NCBI RefSeq assembly: GCF_024298865.1
Contig: NZ_CP101161.1
Location: 579,227-643,226, forward strand
DNA length: 64,000 nt
Direction of reading: 5' to 3'
Source: Halorarius halobius
GTDB lineage: Archaea > Halobacteriota > Halobacteria > Halobacteriales > Haloarculaceae
The notes under the pieces: generated by a model
The model's input: only the letters and a program-made list of their open reading frames with translations
The model's database searches: none
Told to the model about the DNA's origin: nothing
Part shown: in pieces, positions 50,662-58,831 of the stretch
Numbering within the stretch: the stretch's first letter is position 1
Layout of the letters: the number at the start of each line of letters is the position of its first letter
Position numbers and translations under genes: made by a program

Positions 50662-51183
50662 CTACAGGTCGTCGACGGCCTCCTCGACGGCGTCGTACGG
50701 CGGGAAGTCGGGCCACTCCTCGGCGACCCACGCCCACCGGACCGTCATGTCGGTGTCGACGACGTAGACGGCGGGCTTCGGCTCCGCGATACCCGTCATC
50801 CCGTCGAGGTCGTGGACGATGCCGTACTGCTCGGCGACCTCGTTCGAGGGGTCCGAGAACAGCCGGAACGCCTCGAAGTCGCGCCACTCGCGCAGGAACT
50901 CCTCGTGCTCGTACGGCGTCGAGATGGAGAGGCCGACTACGTGGGCGTCCCAGTCGTCGACCCACTCGCGGTCGCGAATCTCCTGCCAGATGTACGTCGC
51001 CGGGAAGTCGCCGTCCATCGGGTGGAAGACGAGCACGACCGGGTCGTCGGCCGCGAGCTCCGACAGCGACCGGTCCTCCCAGAACTCGTCGGTTGCGAGC
51101 GGCCGGGTGAAGTCGGGCGCGGTCTCGCCCGCGGCGACGTGGTCGGACGCCTCGAACTCGACGACGTCGAACCCCAGCTCCAT
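50662..51183 (-). CDS. Peroxiredoxin-fold protein without cysteine
   Basis: A 173-residue AhpC/TSA-fold protein. The redoxin frame is clear in GETAPDFTRPLATDEFWEDRSL, VVLVFHPMDGDFPATYIWQEI, GLSISTPYEHEEFLREWRDFEAFRLFSDPSNEVA-type sequence and AVYVVDTDMTVRWAWVAEEW. At the peroxidatic site the motif should contain T-x-x-C, but it reads DFPATYIWQE, and the protein has no cysteine anywhere. It cannot act as a thiol peroxidase. It lies between a CPFC glutaredoxin and Sua5 in one operon. It may be a binding or sensor protein. Confidence 0.85.
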   Translation of the reverse strand: MELGFDVVEFEASDHVAAGETAPDFTRPLATDEFWEDRSLSELAADDPVVLVFHPMDGDFPATYIWQEIRDREWVDDWDAHVVGLSISTPYEHEEFLREWRDFEAFRLFSDPSNEVAEQYGIVHDLDGMTGIAEPKPAVYVVDTDMTVRWAWVAEEWPDFPPYDAVEEAVDDL

Positions 51184-51483
51184 TCAGGCGTCACCTCCCG
51201 CACCGTCGGCGCGAACCGACTCCTGTTCCCGCTGGCCGTACGTCGCCTCGACGTAGTCGACGATGTTGGCGCTCTCGGACATCGTGACGCCGGTCGATTC
51301 GTCGACGAGCGCCGGGACGGTGCGGGCGCCGGTCAGCCGCTTGACCGCGTCGCGTCGGGAGTGGCGCGCCTCCACGAACCGGGACCGGTACGGTACGTCG
51401 TTGTCCTGCAGGACCCGTACGACCCGCTCGCAGAACGGACAGCCCTGGAGCCGGTAGAGCGTGATGGCCGTGTCGTCGGACAT
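51184..51483 (-). CDS. Glutaredoxin-like thiol protein (CPFC)
   Basis: From the ATG at 51483 the product is 99 residues: TLYRLQGCPFCERVVRVLQDN with the active site CPFC, TVPALVDESTG with the cis-proline and TMSESANIVDYVEATYG. It is a paralogue of the CPYC protein at 8773-9030. Its stop is directly followed by the ATG of the redoxin-fold gene, so the two are co-translated. A very long open frame upstream in this frame is antisense to other genes and was ignored. Role: thiol-disulfide exchange in the cytoplasm. Confidence 0.9.
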   Translation of the reverse strand: MSDDTAITLYRLQGCPFCERVVRVLQDNDVPYRSRFVEARHSRRDAVKRLTGARTVPALVDESTGVTMSESANIVDYVEATYGQREQESVRADGAGGDA

Positions 51484-51600
51484 GCGACCGGATAGGGCCG
51501 TTCGTCCCCTAAGCGTGTCGCCCGCGGACACCGCCCGCGGGAACCCGCACTTATGACAAGTCTTAATCCCCTCCCCGGACAACTCACGGCAGTCTGAAAA

Positions 51601-52971
51601 ATGGGCGCAGCCACGTCTCTGCTTGCCCCCGCGCAGGTATCGGTGTTCGGTGCCAGCATCAGCGAGGGGGTGTTCATCGGGGTCGGAGTGGCGATCATCG
51701 TCGTGCTCATCGTCCTCTCGGCGTTCTTCTCGTCGTCGGAGATAGCGATGTTCTCGCTGGCGAGCCACCGGGTCGAATCGCTGGCCGACGAGGGGAAGCC
51801 GGGCGCGAGCGCGCTGAAGGAGCTCCGCGACGACCCCCACCGCCTGCTCGTCACCATCCTCGTCGGCAACAACATCGTCAACATCGCGATGTCCTCTATC
51901 GCGACGGGTCTGCTCGGCTACTTCCTCTCGCGGGGCCAGGCGGTGCTCGCGGCGACGTTCGGCATCACCGCCCTGGTGTTGCTGTTCGGCGAGTCCGCGC
52001 CCAAGAGCTACGCCGTCGAGAACACCGAGTCGTGGGCGCTCAGCGTCTCCCGGCCGCTGAAGCTCGCGGAGTATCTCCTGCTTCCGCTGGTCGTCGTCTT
52101 CGACTACCTGACCCGCGTCGTCAACAAGGTGACCGGCGGCCGCTCGGCCATCGAGACCTCCTACGTCACCCGCGACGAGATACGTGACATCATCGAGACG
52201 GGCGAACGCGAGGGGGTCATCGAGGAGGACGAACGCGAGATGTTCCAGCGCATCTTCCGGTTCAACAACACCATCGCCAAGGAGGTGATGACGCCGCGGC
52301 TCGACATGGACGCCATCCCGATGGACGCCTCCATCGAGGAGGCCATCGAGACCTGCATCCAGTCGGGCCACGCACGGCTCCCCGTCTACGAGGGCGGCCT
52401 CGACAACATCACCGGCGTCGTCCACATCCGCGACCTCGTGCGGGACATGAACTACGGCGAGGGCGAGGAACTGGAACTCGCGGACCTCATCCAGCCGACG
52501 CTCCACGTTCCCGAGTCGAAGAACGTCGACGAACTGCTCGCCGAGATGCGCTCGAACCGGATGCATATGGTCATCGTCATCGACGAGTTCGGCACCACCG
52601 AGGGGCTGGTGACGATGGAGGACCTCACCGAGGAAATCGTCGGCGAAATCCTCGAAGGCGAGGAGGAGGAGCCCATCGAGTTCGTCGACAGCGACACCGC
52701 CATCGTGCGCGGCGAGGTGAACATCGAGGAGGTCAACGAGACGCTCGACATCGACCTCCCGGAGGGCGAGGAGTTCGAGACCATCGCCGGCTTCATCTTC
52801 AACCGCGCCGGCCGACTCGTCGAGGAGGGGGAACTCATCGCGTTCGACGGCGTCGAGATACGCGTCGAGGAGGTCGAGAACACCCGCATCATGAAGGCGC
52901 GGGTCACCCGTCTCGACCGGGAGGAGGAGCCGGAGCCCGAACTCGACGAGACGGTCGAAATCGAGGACTAA
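51601..52971 (+). CDS. CNNM / HlyC-CorC family membrane protein with CBS domains
   Basis: A 456-residue protein with an N-terminal DUF21/CNNM membrane domain of four helices (about residues 15-170, ALSAFFSSSEIAMFSLASHRV-like start). Then comes a CBS pair (about 200-330; EVMTPRLDMDAIPMDASIEEA and MVIVIDEFGTTEGLVTMEDL) and a C-terminal CorC/HlyC domain (about 345-435). Related proteins move or sense Mg2+ or Co2+. It is convergent with the Pit transporter, overlapping by four bases. The start codon follows a TATA-like ACTTATGAC about 45 bases upstream. Confidence 0.9.
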   Translation: MGAATSLLAPAQVSVFGASISEGVFIGVGVAIIVVLIVLSAFFSSSEIAMFSLASHRVESLADEGKPGASALKELRDDPHRLLVTILVGNNIVNIAMSSIATGLLGYFLSRGQAVLAATFGITALVLLFGESAPKSYAVENTESWALSVSRPLKLAEYLLLPLVVVFDYLTRVVNKVTGGRSAIETSYVTRDEIRDIIETGEREGVIEEDEREMFQRIFRFNNTIAKEVMTPRLDMDAIPMDASIEEAIETCIQSGHARLPVYEGGLDNITGVVHIRDLVRDMNYGEGEELELADLIQPTLHVPESKNVDELLAEMRSNRMHMVIVIDEFGTTEGLVTMEDLTEEIVGEILEGEEEEPIEFVDSDTAIVRGEVNIEEVNETLDIDLPEGEEFETIAGFIFNRAGRLVEEGELIAFDGVEIRVEEVENTRIMKARVTRLDREEEPEPELDETVEIED

Positions 52972-54173
52972 AGCACCGCCGAGACGGCGAGAAACCCGCC
53001 GTAGGCGACGGCGAAGGCGAGCGCGAGCGACCCCACCCACGCCAGCACCGTGTACCCCATCTTCTTCCGCGAGACGCCGGCGCCGCCGGCCGCGTACCCC
53101 GACCCGATGATGGCCGAGACGATTATCTCGTTGAACGAGACGGGTACGCCGAAGAACACCGCCGACTGGGCGATGAGAAACGAGGGGATGAGCGCCGCGA
53201 TGGACCGCCGGGGGCCCAGCGACGAGTAGTCCTGCGAGAGCGCCTTTATCATCCGGGGCGCGCCGGTCCACGACCCCGCCAGCAGGCCCAGACCGCCGGC
53301 GAGCAGGAGTGCCGGCAGCGGCACCGCCACCGTCTCGGGACCCAGAAGCGGGAGCAGCGGACCGAGCGCCAGCCCCACCTGCGAGCCGCCGGCCGAGAAG
53401 GCGACCAGCCCCCCCAGCGCCAGCAGGAAGTGGCGCTGGCCGGCGGCGGGGTCGTTCGTGAGGTCCCACCGCAAGGCGGCGGCGATGGCCCCGCCAAGCA
53501 GGAGCGTGACGGCCGCCTTGCCCGCGAACAGCGTTCGCGGCGTGACCGTGCCGCCGACGAGCGCCCGGGTGATGGCGGCGGCGATACCGAGCGCGCCCCC
53601 CGACGGTCCCAGCAGGACGAACTCGACGTTGGCGAGCACCAGTCCGACGAGCCCCCCGAGCAGTGGTACCGCGACGGGTTCGGGCACCCGCTCGTCGCGG
53701 AGGAGTTTCGCGGTGGCGAACGCGACGCCGCCACCGACGAACGGGACGAGCAGCCACAGCGTCGCTATCTCCTGGTACTTCGCCCACGCTGGCGCCCGGC
53801 CGAGCGCCAGCCCCGCGCCGACGACGGCGCCGGTGACGGTGAACGCCGTGGCGATGGGGTAGCCCGCGAACACGCCGACAGCGACGAGCACCGCGGCCGT
53901 CAGCAGGCCGACGATGGCCGCCGTCGGCGTCAGCGGCGCGCCCACGAGCAGTTCGGTGCCGACCGCCTCGGTGACGTTCGCCCCCTGCAGGAACGCGCCA
54001 CCCAGTCCGAGCAGGCCGACGACGAAGCCGGCCCGCATCACGCTGATGGCGTTGGCGCCGACCGCCGGCGCGAACGGCGTCGACCCCGAGGAGCCGGCCC
54101 CGATGGCCCACGCCATGAACAGCGACGCGACCCCGGCGACGACCAGCGTGACCACCGTCCCCGTGGCTACCAT
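52968..54173 (-). CDS. PiT-family inorganic phosphate transporter
   Basis: A 401-residue protein with about ten membrane helices in two inverted repeats. The signature repeats are FAPAVGANAISVMRAGF (near residue 35) and the later SFNEIIVSAIIGSGYAAGGAGV (near 345), with VAFSAGGSQVGLALGPLL in the middle. It imports phosphate with H+ or Na+. A TATA box TTATAAAC lies about 24 bases before the ATG, so the mRNA is probably leaderless. It is divergent from recJ across a short gap. Confidence 0.9.
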   Translation of the reverse strand: MVATGTVVTLVVAGVASLFMAWAIGAGSSGSTPFAPAVGANAISVMRAGFVVGLLGLGGAFLQGANVTEAVGTELLVGAPLTPTAAIVGLLTAAVLVAVGVFAGYPIATAFTVTGAVVGAGLALGRAPAWAKYQEIATLWLLVPFVGGGVAFATAKLLRDERVPEPVAVPLLGGLVGLVLANVEFVLLGPSGGALGIAAAITRALVGGTVTPRTLFAGKAAVTLLLGGAIAAALRWDLTNDPAAGQRHFLLALGGLVAFSAGGSQVGLALGPLLPLLGPETVAVPLPALLLAGGLGLLAGSWTGAPRMIKALSQDYSSLGPRRSIAALIPSFLIAQSAVFFGVPVSFNEIIVSAIIGSGYAAGGAGVSRKKMGYTVLAWVGSLALAFAVAYGGFLAVSAVL

Positions 54174-54196
54174 ACACGACTGTTATCGCGGCCCTC

Positions 54197-54204
54197 GTTT
54201 ATAA
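54197..54204 (-). promoter_or_regulatory. TATA box of the phosphate transporter gene
   Basis: TTATAAAC on the minus strand lies 24 bases before the ATG at 54173. Confidence 0.6.
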
Positions 54205-54234
54205 CCCCGAGACACCGGGGCCGGCGGCCGGACG

Positions 54235-54241
54235 TTTATAT
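54235..54241 (+). promoter_or_regulatory. TATA box upstream of the recJ leader ORF
   Basis: TTTATAT lies 26 bases before the ATG at 54267, not before the recJ start at 54308. A transcript would start near 54265. Confidence 0.6.
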
Positions 54242-54266
54242 CCGAAACCGCCCCAGTCCCGCTGTG

Positions 54267-54311
54267 ATGACCTCGTTCGCCGACGCGGCTCCGCCGAGGT
54301 GGCCCGCATGA
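54267..54311 (+). CDS. Possible 14-codon leader peptide before recJ
   Basis: The first ATG of the expected transcript opens a short frame, MTSFADAAPPRWPA, whose stop TGA overlaps the recJ ATG (ATGA). With the TATA box placed 26 bases upstream of 54267, this small frame would be the leaderless first ORF and recJ would be reached by re-initiation. It could instead be chance. No homologues could be searched. Confidence 0.3.
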   Translation: MTSFADAAPPRWPA

Positions 54312-55723
54312 CGACGAGCCCGCCCGTCCCCGAACTGGCCGACCGCGCCGCGGCCTGTGCCGACCGGCTCCGGGCGGCCGACGAGGTGCTGGTCGCCTCC
54401 CACATCGACGCCGACGGCCTCACCAGCGCCGCCGTCGCCAGCGCCGCGCTCGAACGCGCGGGCATCGCCCACGAGCAGACGTTCCAGAAACAGCTCGACG
54501 CCGACGCCGTCGCCGGCATCGCGGCCCGCGAGTACGACGTCGTGCTGTTCACGGACTTCGGCTCCGGCCAACTGGACGACATCGCCCGCCACGAGGAGCG
54601 CGGCGCGTTCACGCCAGTCGTCGCCGACCACCACCAGCCGGTCGAGGGCGCCGACACGGAGTACCACCTCAACCCCTTGCTCGTCGGCATCGACGGCGCG
54701 AAGGAGCTGTCGGGGGCAGGCGCCGCCTACGTCCTCGCGCGGGCGCTGGGCGAGGACAACCGGGACCTCGCGGCCACCACGGTCGTCGGCGCGGTCGGGG
54801 ACATGCAGGACTCCTCGGGCGAACTCCACGGCGCCAACGCCGCCATCGTCGCGGAGGGCGTCGAGGCGGGCGTGCTCGCGGAGGGGAAGGACCTCGCCGT
54901 CTACGGCAAGCAGACGCGCCCGCTCCCCAAGCTACTGGAGTACGCGACGGACGTGTTCGTGCCGGGCATCTCCAACTCCCAGTCGGGAGCCATCTCCTTC
55001 CTCGAGGACCTCGACGTCGAGACGAGGGACGACGAGGGCGACTGGAAGCGGTGGGTCGACCTCACCGACGACGAGCGACAGACGGTGGCAAGCGCGCTGG
55101 TGCAACACGCCGTCAAGCGGGGCGTCCCCGCCCGCAAGATAGACCGCCTCGTCGGCACCACCTACACCCTGCTGGATGAGCCGTCGGGGACGGAACTGCG
55201 GGACGCCTCGGAGTTCTCGACGCTTCTGAACGCGACGGCCCGCTACGAGCGCGAGGACGTGGGCCTCGCCGTCTGTCTCGGCGACCGCGGGGCGGCGCTC
55301 GACACCGCCCGCGGCCTGCTCCGCCAGCACCGGCGCAACCTCTCGGAGGGGCTCCAGTGGGTGAAGCGCCACGGCGTCACCCACGAGGACAACCTCCAGT
55401 GGTTCGACGCCGGGAGCGAGATACGCGAGACCATCGTCGGCATCATCGCGGGGATGTCGATGGGCGCCGACGGCGTCGACCGCTCCAAACCCGTCATCGC
55501 GTTCGCGGAGGACACCCCCGAGGAGACGAAGGTGTCCTCACGAGGGACGGGAAGCCTCGTCCGGCAGGGGCTCGACCTCTCGGCGGTGATGAGCGAGGCG
55601 AGCGCCGAGGTCGGCGGAAAGGGCGGCGGCCACGACATCGCCGCGGGCGCGACTATCCCCGCCGGCACGGAGGCGGCGTTCGTCGAGGCGGCCGACCGCA
55701 TCGTCGGCGAGCAACTGGGATAG
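54308..55723 (+). CDS. Archaeal RecJ-like single-stranded nuclease (DHH/DHHA1)
   Basis: A 471-residue protein from the ATG at 54308; a GTG at 54299 is an alternative. DHH motifs are seen in VLVASHIDADGLTSAAV (near residue 30), VVLFTDFGSGQLDD, and VVADHHQPVEGAD, with TVVGAVGDMQD. The DHHA1 end has VGGKGGGHDIAAGATIPAGTE near residue 440. These residues bind the two Mn2+ ions. Archaeal RecJ/GAN proteins act at the replication fork or in repair, degrading single strands. The usual neighbour rps15 is absent here. Confidence 0.88.
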   Translation: MTTSPPVPELADRAAACADRLRAADEVLVASHIDADGLTSAAVASAALERAGIAHEQTFQKQLDADAVAGIAAREYDVVLFTDFGSGQLDDIARHEERGAFTPVVADHHQPVEGADTEYHLNPLLVGIDGAKELSGAGAAYVLARALGEDNRDLAATTVVGAVGDMQDSSGELHGANAAIVAEGVEAGVLAEGKDLAVYGKQTRPLPKLLEYATDVFVPGISNSQSGAISFLEDLDVETRDDEGDWKRWVDLTDDERQTVASALVQHAVKRGVPARKIDRLVGTTYTLLDEPSGTELRDASEFSTLLNATARYEREDVGLAVCLGDRGAALDTARGLLRQHRRNLSEGLQWVKRHGVTHEDNLQWFDAGSEIRETIVGIIAGMSMGADGVDRSKPVIAFAEDTPEETKVSSRGTGSLVRQGLDLSAVMSEASAEVGGKGGGHDIAAGATIPAGTEAAFVEAADRIVGEQLG

Positions 55724-55753
55724 AGCCTTCTCGTTTCGGGCCCTACCCCGAAC

Positions 55754-55993
55754 ATGGACCCCCGCGTGTTCGAGTGCGTTGAGTGTGGCGCGACGTTCCC
55801 CGAGAGCGAGCGCGGCGACGACACGCTCCTCGCGTTCCGTCGCCACGTCGAGCGGCGCCACCCCACGGACCTGGAGATACTCGACGGCGACTACCTCTAC
55901 TTTCTCGACCAGCACTCGGAGGGGCGGCTAGACCCCGACGACGCCGACCTGTTGGACCACGACGGCCCGGTCGACTCGGCCGACGAGCAGTGA
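55754..55993 (+). CDS. Small C2H2-type zinc-finger protein
   Basis: A 79-residue acidic protein. Residues 7-36 form one zinc finger: CVECGATFPESERGDDTLLAF, then RRHVERRHP, with ligands C-x2-C and H-x4-H. The rest is an acidic helix-rich tail (DGDYLYFLDQHSEGRLDPDD). It may bind nucleic acid or protein. It is 30 bases downstream of recJ on the same strand and could be co-transcribed with it. Confidence 0.75.
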   Translation: MDPRVFECVECGATFPESERGDDTLLAFRRHVERRHPTDLEILDGDYLYFLDQHSEGRLDPDDADLLDHDGPVDSADEQ

Positions 55994-56152
55994 CGGTGGC
56001 ACCGCGGCGGAACTGAATCGCCGGGGCCCGAACCGCGTTCCTGCGGTGGCGTTTCATCGGAAACGGTGGGGTGTTACGTGGGGCCGCGGCGACAGGTCTT
56101 TGCCCGCCCACGGTGGGGACTCGGCCATGGACCGCGACGGAGGCGCCACGTC

Positions 56153-57634
56153 GTGAGACGCGCCGCGCTCGCCGGGAGCGTGCTGTCGGCGGCGCTGGTC
56201 GGCGTCGTCCCCGTCTCGGGGCTGTCGCCCGCGGCGCGGGCCGCGCTCGCCGTGGCGGCGTTCGCCGCCGGGTGCTGGATAACGGGCGCGCTCCCCCTCC
56301 CCGTGACGGCGGCGCTCGTCCCGCCGCTGGCGGCGGTGACGGGCGCCCAGCCGACGCTCTCCGCGGCGTTCGCGCCGATGGCCGACCCCGTCGTCTTCCT
56401 GCTGTTCGCGGGGTTCGTGCTGGCGGCGGCGCTCGAACGCCACGGCGTCGACCGCCGGGTCGCGTTCCTCGTGGTCCGGTCGCTCGGTACCTCGCCCCGG
56501 CGCCTGCTTCTGGCGGTGATGGTGACGACCGCGGGGCTGTCGATGTTGCTGTCGAACTCCGCGACGACGGCGATGATGGTGCCGGTGGCCGTCAGCGTCG
56601 CCCGAGCGGGGGCCGTCGGAACCGACGGCGGAGCGCCGAACGGGAACGAGCGGCCGAACTTCGAGCGGGCGCTGCTGCTGGGGACGGCGTACGCCGCCAG
56701 CATCGGCGGCGTCGGCACGCTCATCGGCACGCCGCCCAACGCCATCGTCGTCGCGGCGCTGGCGGAGGCGGGCATCCACGTCGGGTTCGCCGAGTGGCTC
56801 GCAATCGGTCTGCCGGTCGTCGCCGTCGGCCTGCCGGTCGCGTGGCTCCTGCTGCTGTGGCTGTTCCCGCCTGGCGAAGTGGACGTGGCCCGTGCGCGCC
56901 GCACCGCGACCGAGGGGCTGGCGTCGGCCGGCGGCCTCGACCGCGACGCCCGGGTGACGGTGGCCGTCGTCGCGGCGACCGCCGTCCTGTGGTTGGTGGG
57001 TGGCCTCGGCTTCCTGGTCCGGGGCCAGCTCCCGACGGACGTCCACGCGGCGCTGTTCGGCGGGCGCGGTCTGCTCCACTACGTCGTCGTCGGCTTGCTC
57101 GGCGTCGGTGCGCTGTTCGCGCTCGGCGCCGTCGAGTGGGACGAGGTGACAGACATCGACTGGGGGACGCTACTTCTGCTCGGCGGTGGCATCGCGCTCG
57201 CGGACGCGCTCGACCGCTCGGGCGCGGTCGCGTACCTGGCGACCGCCGCGGTCGAAACCGTCGGGGACATCCCCGTCGCGGTGCTCGTCTTCGGCCTCGT
57301 GGTCGGCGTCGTCGCGCTGTCGGAACTCGCCTCGAACACCGCGACAGCGGCCGTGCTCGCCCCCATCCTCGTCGGCGTCGGCCCCCGCTACGCCACGGCA
57401 CTCGGAACCACCGGCGACGGCGCGGCGGCGTTTCTCGCGGTGGTCGGCGCCGTCGCCGCCTCCTTCGGGTTCGCGCTCCCCGTGGCGACGCCGCCCAACG
57501 CCATCGCGTTCGGCACCGGCCACGTCGAGCGTGACGACATGCTCCGGGCGGGCGTCGTGCTCGATGCCGCCATGGCGCTCGTCGCCAGCGGGTCGCTGTA
57601 CCTGCTGTTCCGGTTCGTGCTCTCGTTCGGCTGA
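56153..57634 (+). CDS. SLC13/DASS-type anion or dicarboxylate symporter
   Basis: The GTG at 56153 gives 493 residues (VRRAALAGSVLSAALVGV). About 12 helices are visible. Two re-entrant motifs of the DASS family are SNSATTAMMVPVAVSVA (near residue 136) and SELASNTATAAVLAPILVGV (near 388). The paired proline loops IGGVGTLIGTPPNAIVVAAL and SFGFALPVATPPNAIAFGTG are diagnostic. It imports di- or tricarboxylates or sulfate with Na+. A nine-codon ORF (56127-56156) ends overlapping the GTG. A promoter was not identified with confidence. Confidence 0.88.
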   Translation: MRRAALAGSVLSAALVGVVPVSGLSPAARAALAVAAFAAGCWITGALPLPVTAALVPPLAAVTGAQPTLSAAFAPMADPVVFLLFAGFVLAAALERHGVDRRVAFLVVRSLGTSPRRLLLAVMVTTAGLSMLLSNSATTAMMVPVAVSVARAGAVGTDGGAPNGNERPNFERALLLGTAYAASIGGVGTLIGTPPNAIVVAALAEAGIHVGFAEWLAIGLPVVAVGLPVAWLLLLWLFPPGEVDVARARRTATEGLASAGGLDRDARVTVAVVAATAVLWLVGGLGFLVRGQLPTDVHAALFGGRGLLHYVVVGLLGVGALFALGAVEWDEVTDIDWGTLLLLGGGIALADALDRSGAVAYLATAAVETVGDIPVAVLVFGLVVGVVALSELASNTATAAVLAPILVGVGPRYATALGTTGDGAAAFLAVVGAVAASFGFALPVATPPNAIAFGTGHVERDDMLRAGVVLDAAMALVASGSLYLLFRFVLSFG

Positions 57635-57699
57635 TTTCGGCCGCCTCGACCCACAGAATCCGGTGTCCACGTGGTCGAAGGCCGGCTCCTACTCCACGA

Positions 57700-57726
57700 T
57701 TCTGTATCGTGATATGTGATTCATCC
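57700..57726 (+). repeat. Inverted repeat, left copy
   Basis: Twenty-seven bases starting TTCTGTATCGTG match the reverse complement of 58626-58652 at 23 positions. The pair flanks the enoyl-CoA hydratase gene. The bases before it can form a small hairpin (CACGAT with ATCGTG, 57695-57711). Confidence 0.55.
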
Positions 57727-57787
57727 CTGACAAGCCCCGAACGCCGCCCCTCCCGCGGAATCGGCCGACGACGCGGCCACGCACCGG

Positions 57788-57793
57788 ATTTAA
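57788..57793 (+). promoter_or_regulatory. TATA box of the enoyl-CoA hydratase gene
   Basis: TTTAAG lies about 25 bases before the ATG at 57818. Confidence 0.5.
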
Positions 57794-57817
57794 GCCCGAG
57801 GGACGGCACTCCCGGGC

Positions 57818-58567
57818 ATGAGCGTCCACTACGACCGCGAGGGGCCGGTGGCCGTCGTCACGGTCGACCGACCGGAGCGCCGCAACGCCATCGACAGCGA
57901 GACGGCCGACGCACTGCTCGACGCGTGGACCCGCTTCGAGGAGGGCGACGCCGCCGTCGGCGTGCTGACCGGGAGCGAGGGCACCTTCTCGGCGGGCGCG
58001 GACCTGAAGGCGATGGACCTGAACGACTCCCCGGAGGGGTGGCTCGGATTCACCCGAGAGCGGGTCTCGAAACCCACTATCGCCGCCGTCGAAGGGCCGT
58101 GTGTCGCGGGCGGCCTGGAGATGGCGCTGTGGTGTGACATCCGCGTGGCGAGCGAGACGGCCGAGTTCGGCTGTTTCGAGCGCCGGTTCGGCGTCCCGCT
58201 GGTCGACGGCGGCACCCAGCGGCTCCCCCGGGTCGTGGGACTGGGTCGCGCGCTCGACATGATACTCACCGGCCGCGCCGTCGACGCCGAGACGGCCGAG
58301 CGGTGGGGGCTCGCGACCCGTGTCGTCGACGCGGGCGAGGCCCGCGAGGCGGCCGTCGAGTTGGGCGAGCGCATCGCCGAGTTCCCCCAGGAGACGGTGC
58401 TGACCGACCGCGCGGCCGTCTACGACGGGGTTGGCACGCCGCTCCAGCAGGGCCTCGGCCTCGAAGGCTGGCACGGGTCGCGCGCGCTCCGCACGGCCGA
58501 GGCGGGCGCCGACCGATTCGCCGGCGGCGAGGGGCGCGGTGGCGAGGGAATCGAGCGCGAGGAGTAA
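57818..58567 (+). CDS. Enoyl-CoA hydratase/isomerase family protein
   Basis: A 249-residue crotonase-fold enzyme. Family signs are VDRPERRNAIDSETADALLDAW, the oxyanion loop GTFSAGADLKAMDL (near residue 62), and ISxxxG-like PTIAAVEGPCVAGGLEMALWCDIRVASE (near 87). The catalytic region FGCFERRFGVPLVDGGTQRLPRVVG follows, where the Glu of the ERRFG segment could act as a base. It hydrates enoyl-CoA or isomerises it; the substrate is unknown. The gene lies between the two arms of a 27-base inverted repeat and just before an AT-richer region. Confidence 0.88.
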   Translation: MSVHYDREGPVAVVTVDRPERRNAIDSETADALLDAWTRFEEGDAAVGVLTGSEGTFSAGADLKAMDLNDSPEGWLGFTRERVSKPTIAAVEGPCVAGGLEMALWCDIRVASETAEFGCFERRFGVPLVDGGTQRLPRVVGLGRALDMILTGRAVDAETAERWGLATRVVDAGEAREAAVELGERIAEFPQETVLTDRAAVYDGVGTPLQQGLGLEGWHGSRALRTAEAGADRFAGGEGRGGEGIEREE

Positions 58568-58625
58568 CGACGCGGCGCTTTCTCGGCGGCGTTCGGCGCT
58601 CGACCGCGGTGGCGCCACGCGACGG

Positions 58626-58652
58626 CGATAAATCACATGCCACGATACAGAA
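58626..58652 (-). repeat. Inverted repeat, right copy
   Basis: This is the reverse-complement partner of 57700-57726, with 23 of 27 positions matching. The 264 bases 58568-58831 hold no gene. After about 58640 the base composition becomes noticeably AT-richer. A TATA-like TTAATATAAG (about 58785-58800) precedes the next gene. Confidence 0.55.
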
Positions 58653-58831
58653 CTGCCGTCAACAGACGTTGCGACTATCCGATGCATATGCACGACCTAC
58701 AACTGAACTTGTAGCTTCTCCATCGTCGGTTGGACAGGTGCTATCTTATTAGCGAGACAACACGACGTTGACCATTCATGCCGAAATGTTAATATAAGAC
58801 CATTTGAGGGTGAGTCATCGTGTGGTAAGGA

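Noticed and set aside
51484-54177. A very long open frame on the minus strand continuing upstream of the glutaredoxin gene
   Set aside because: It runs antisense through the CNNM gene and out of frame through the Pit gene, has low-complexity Arg/Gly/Val composition and no homology signs. Only the 99 C-terminal residues are a real protein.
56127-56156. A nine-codon frame overlapping the SLC13 start
   Set aside because: It is too short and lacks a well-placed TATA box, so chance is likely. It is mentioned only as a parallel to the recJ leader.
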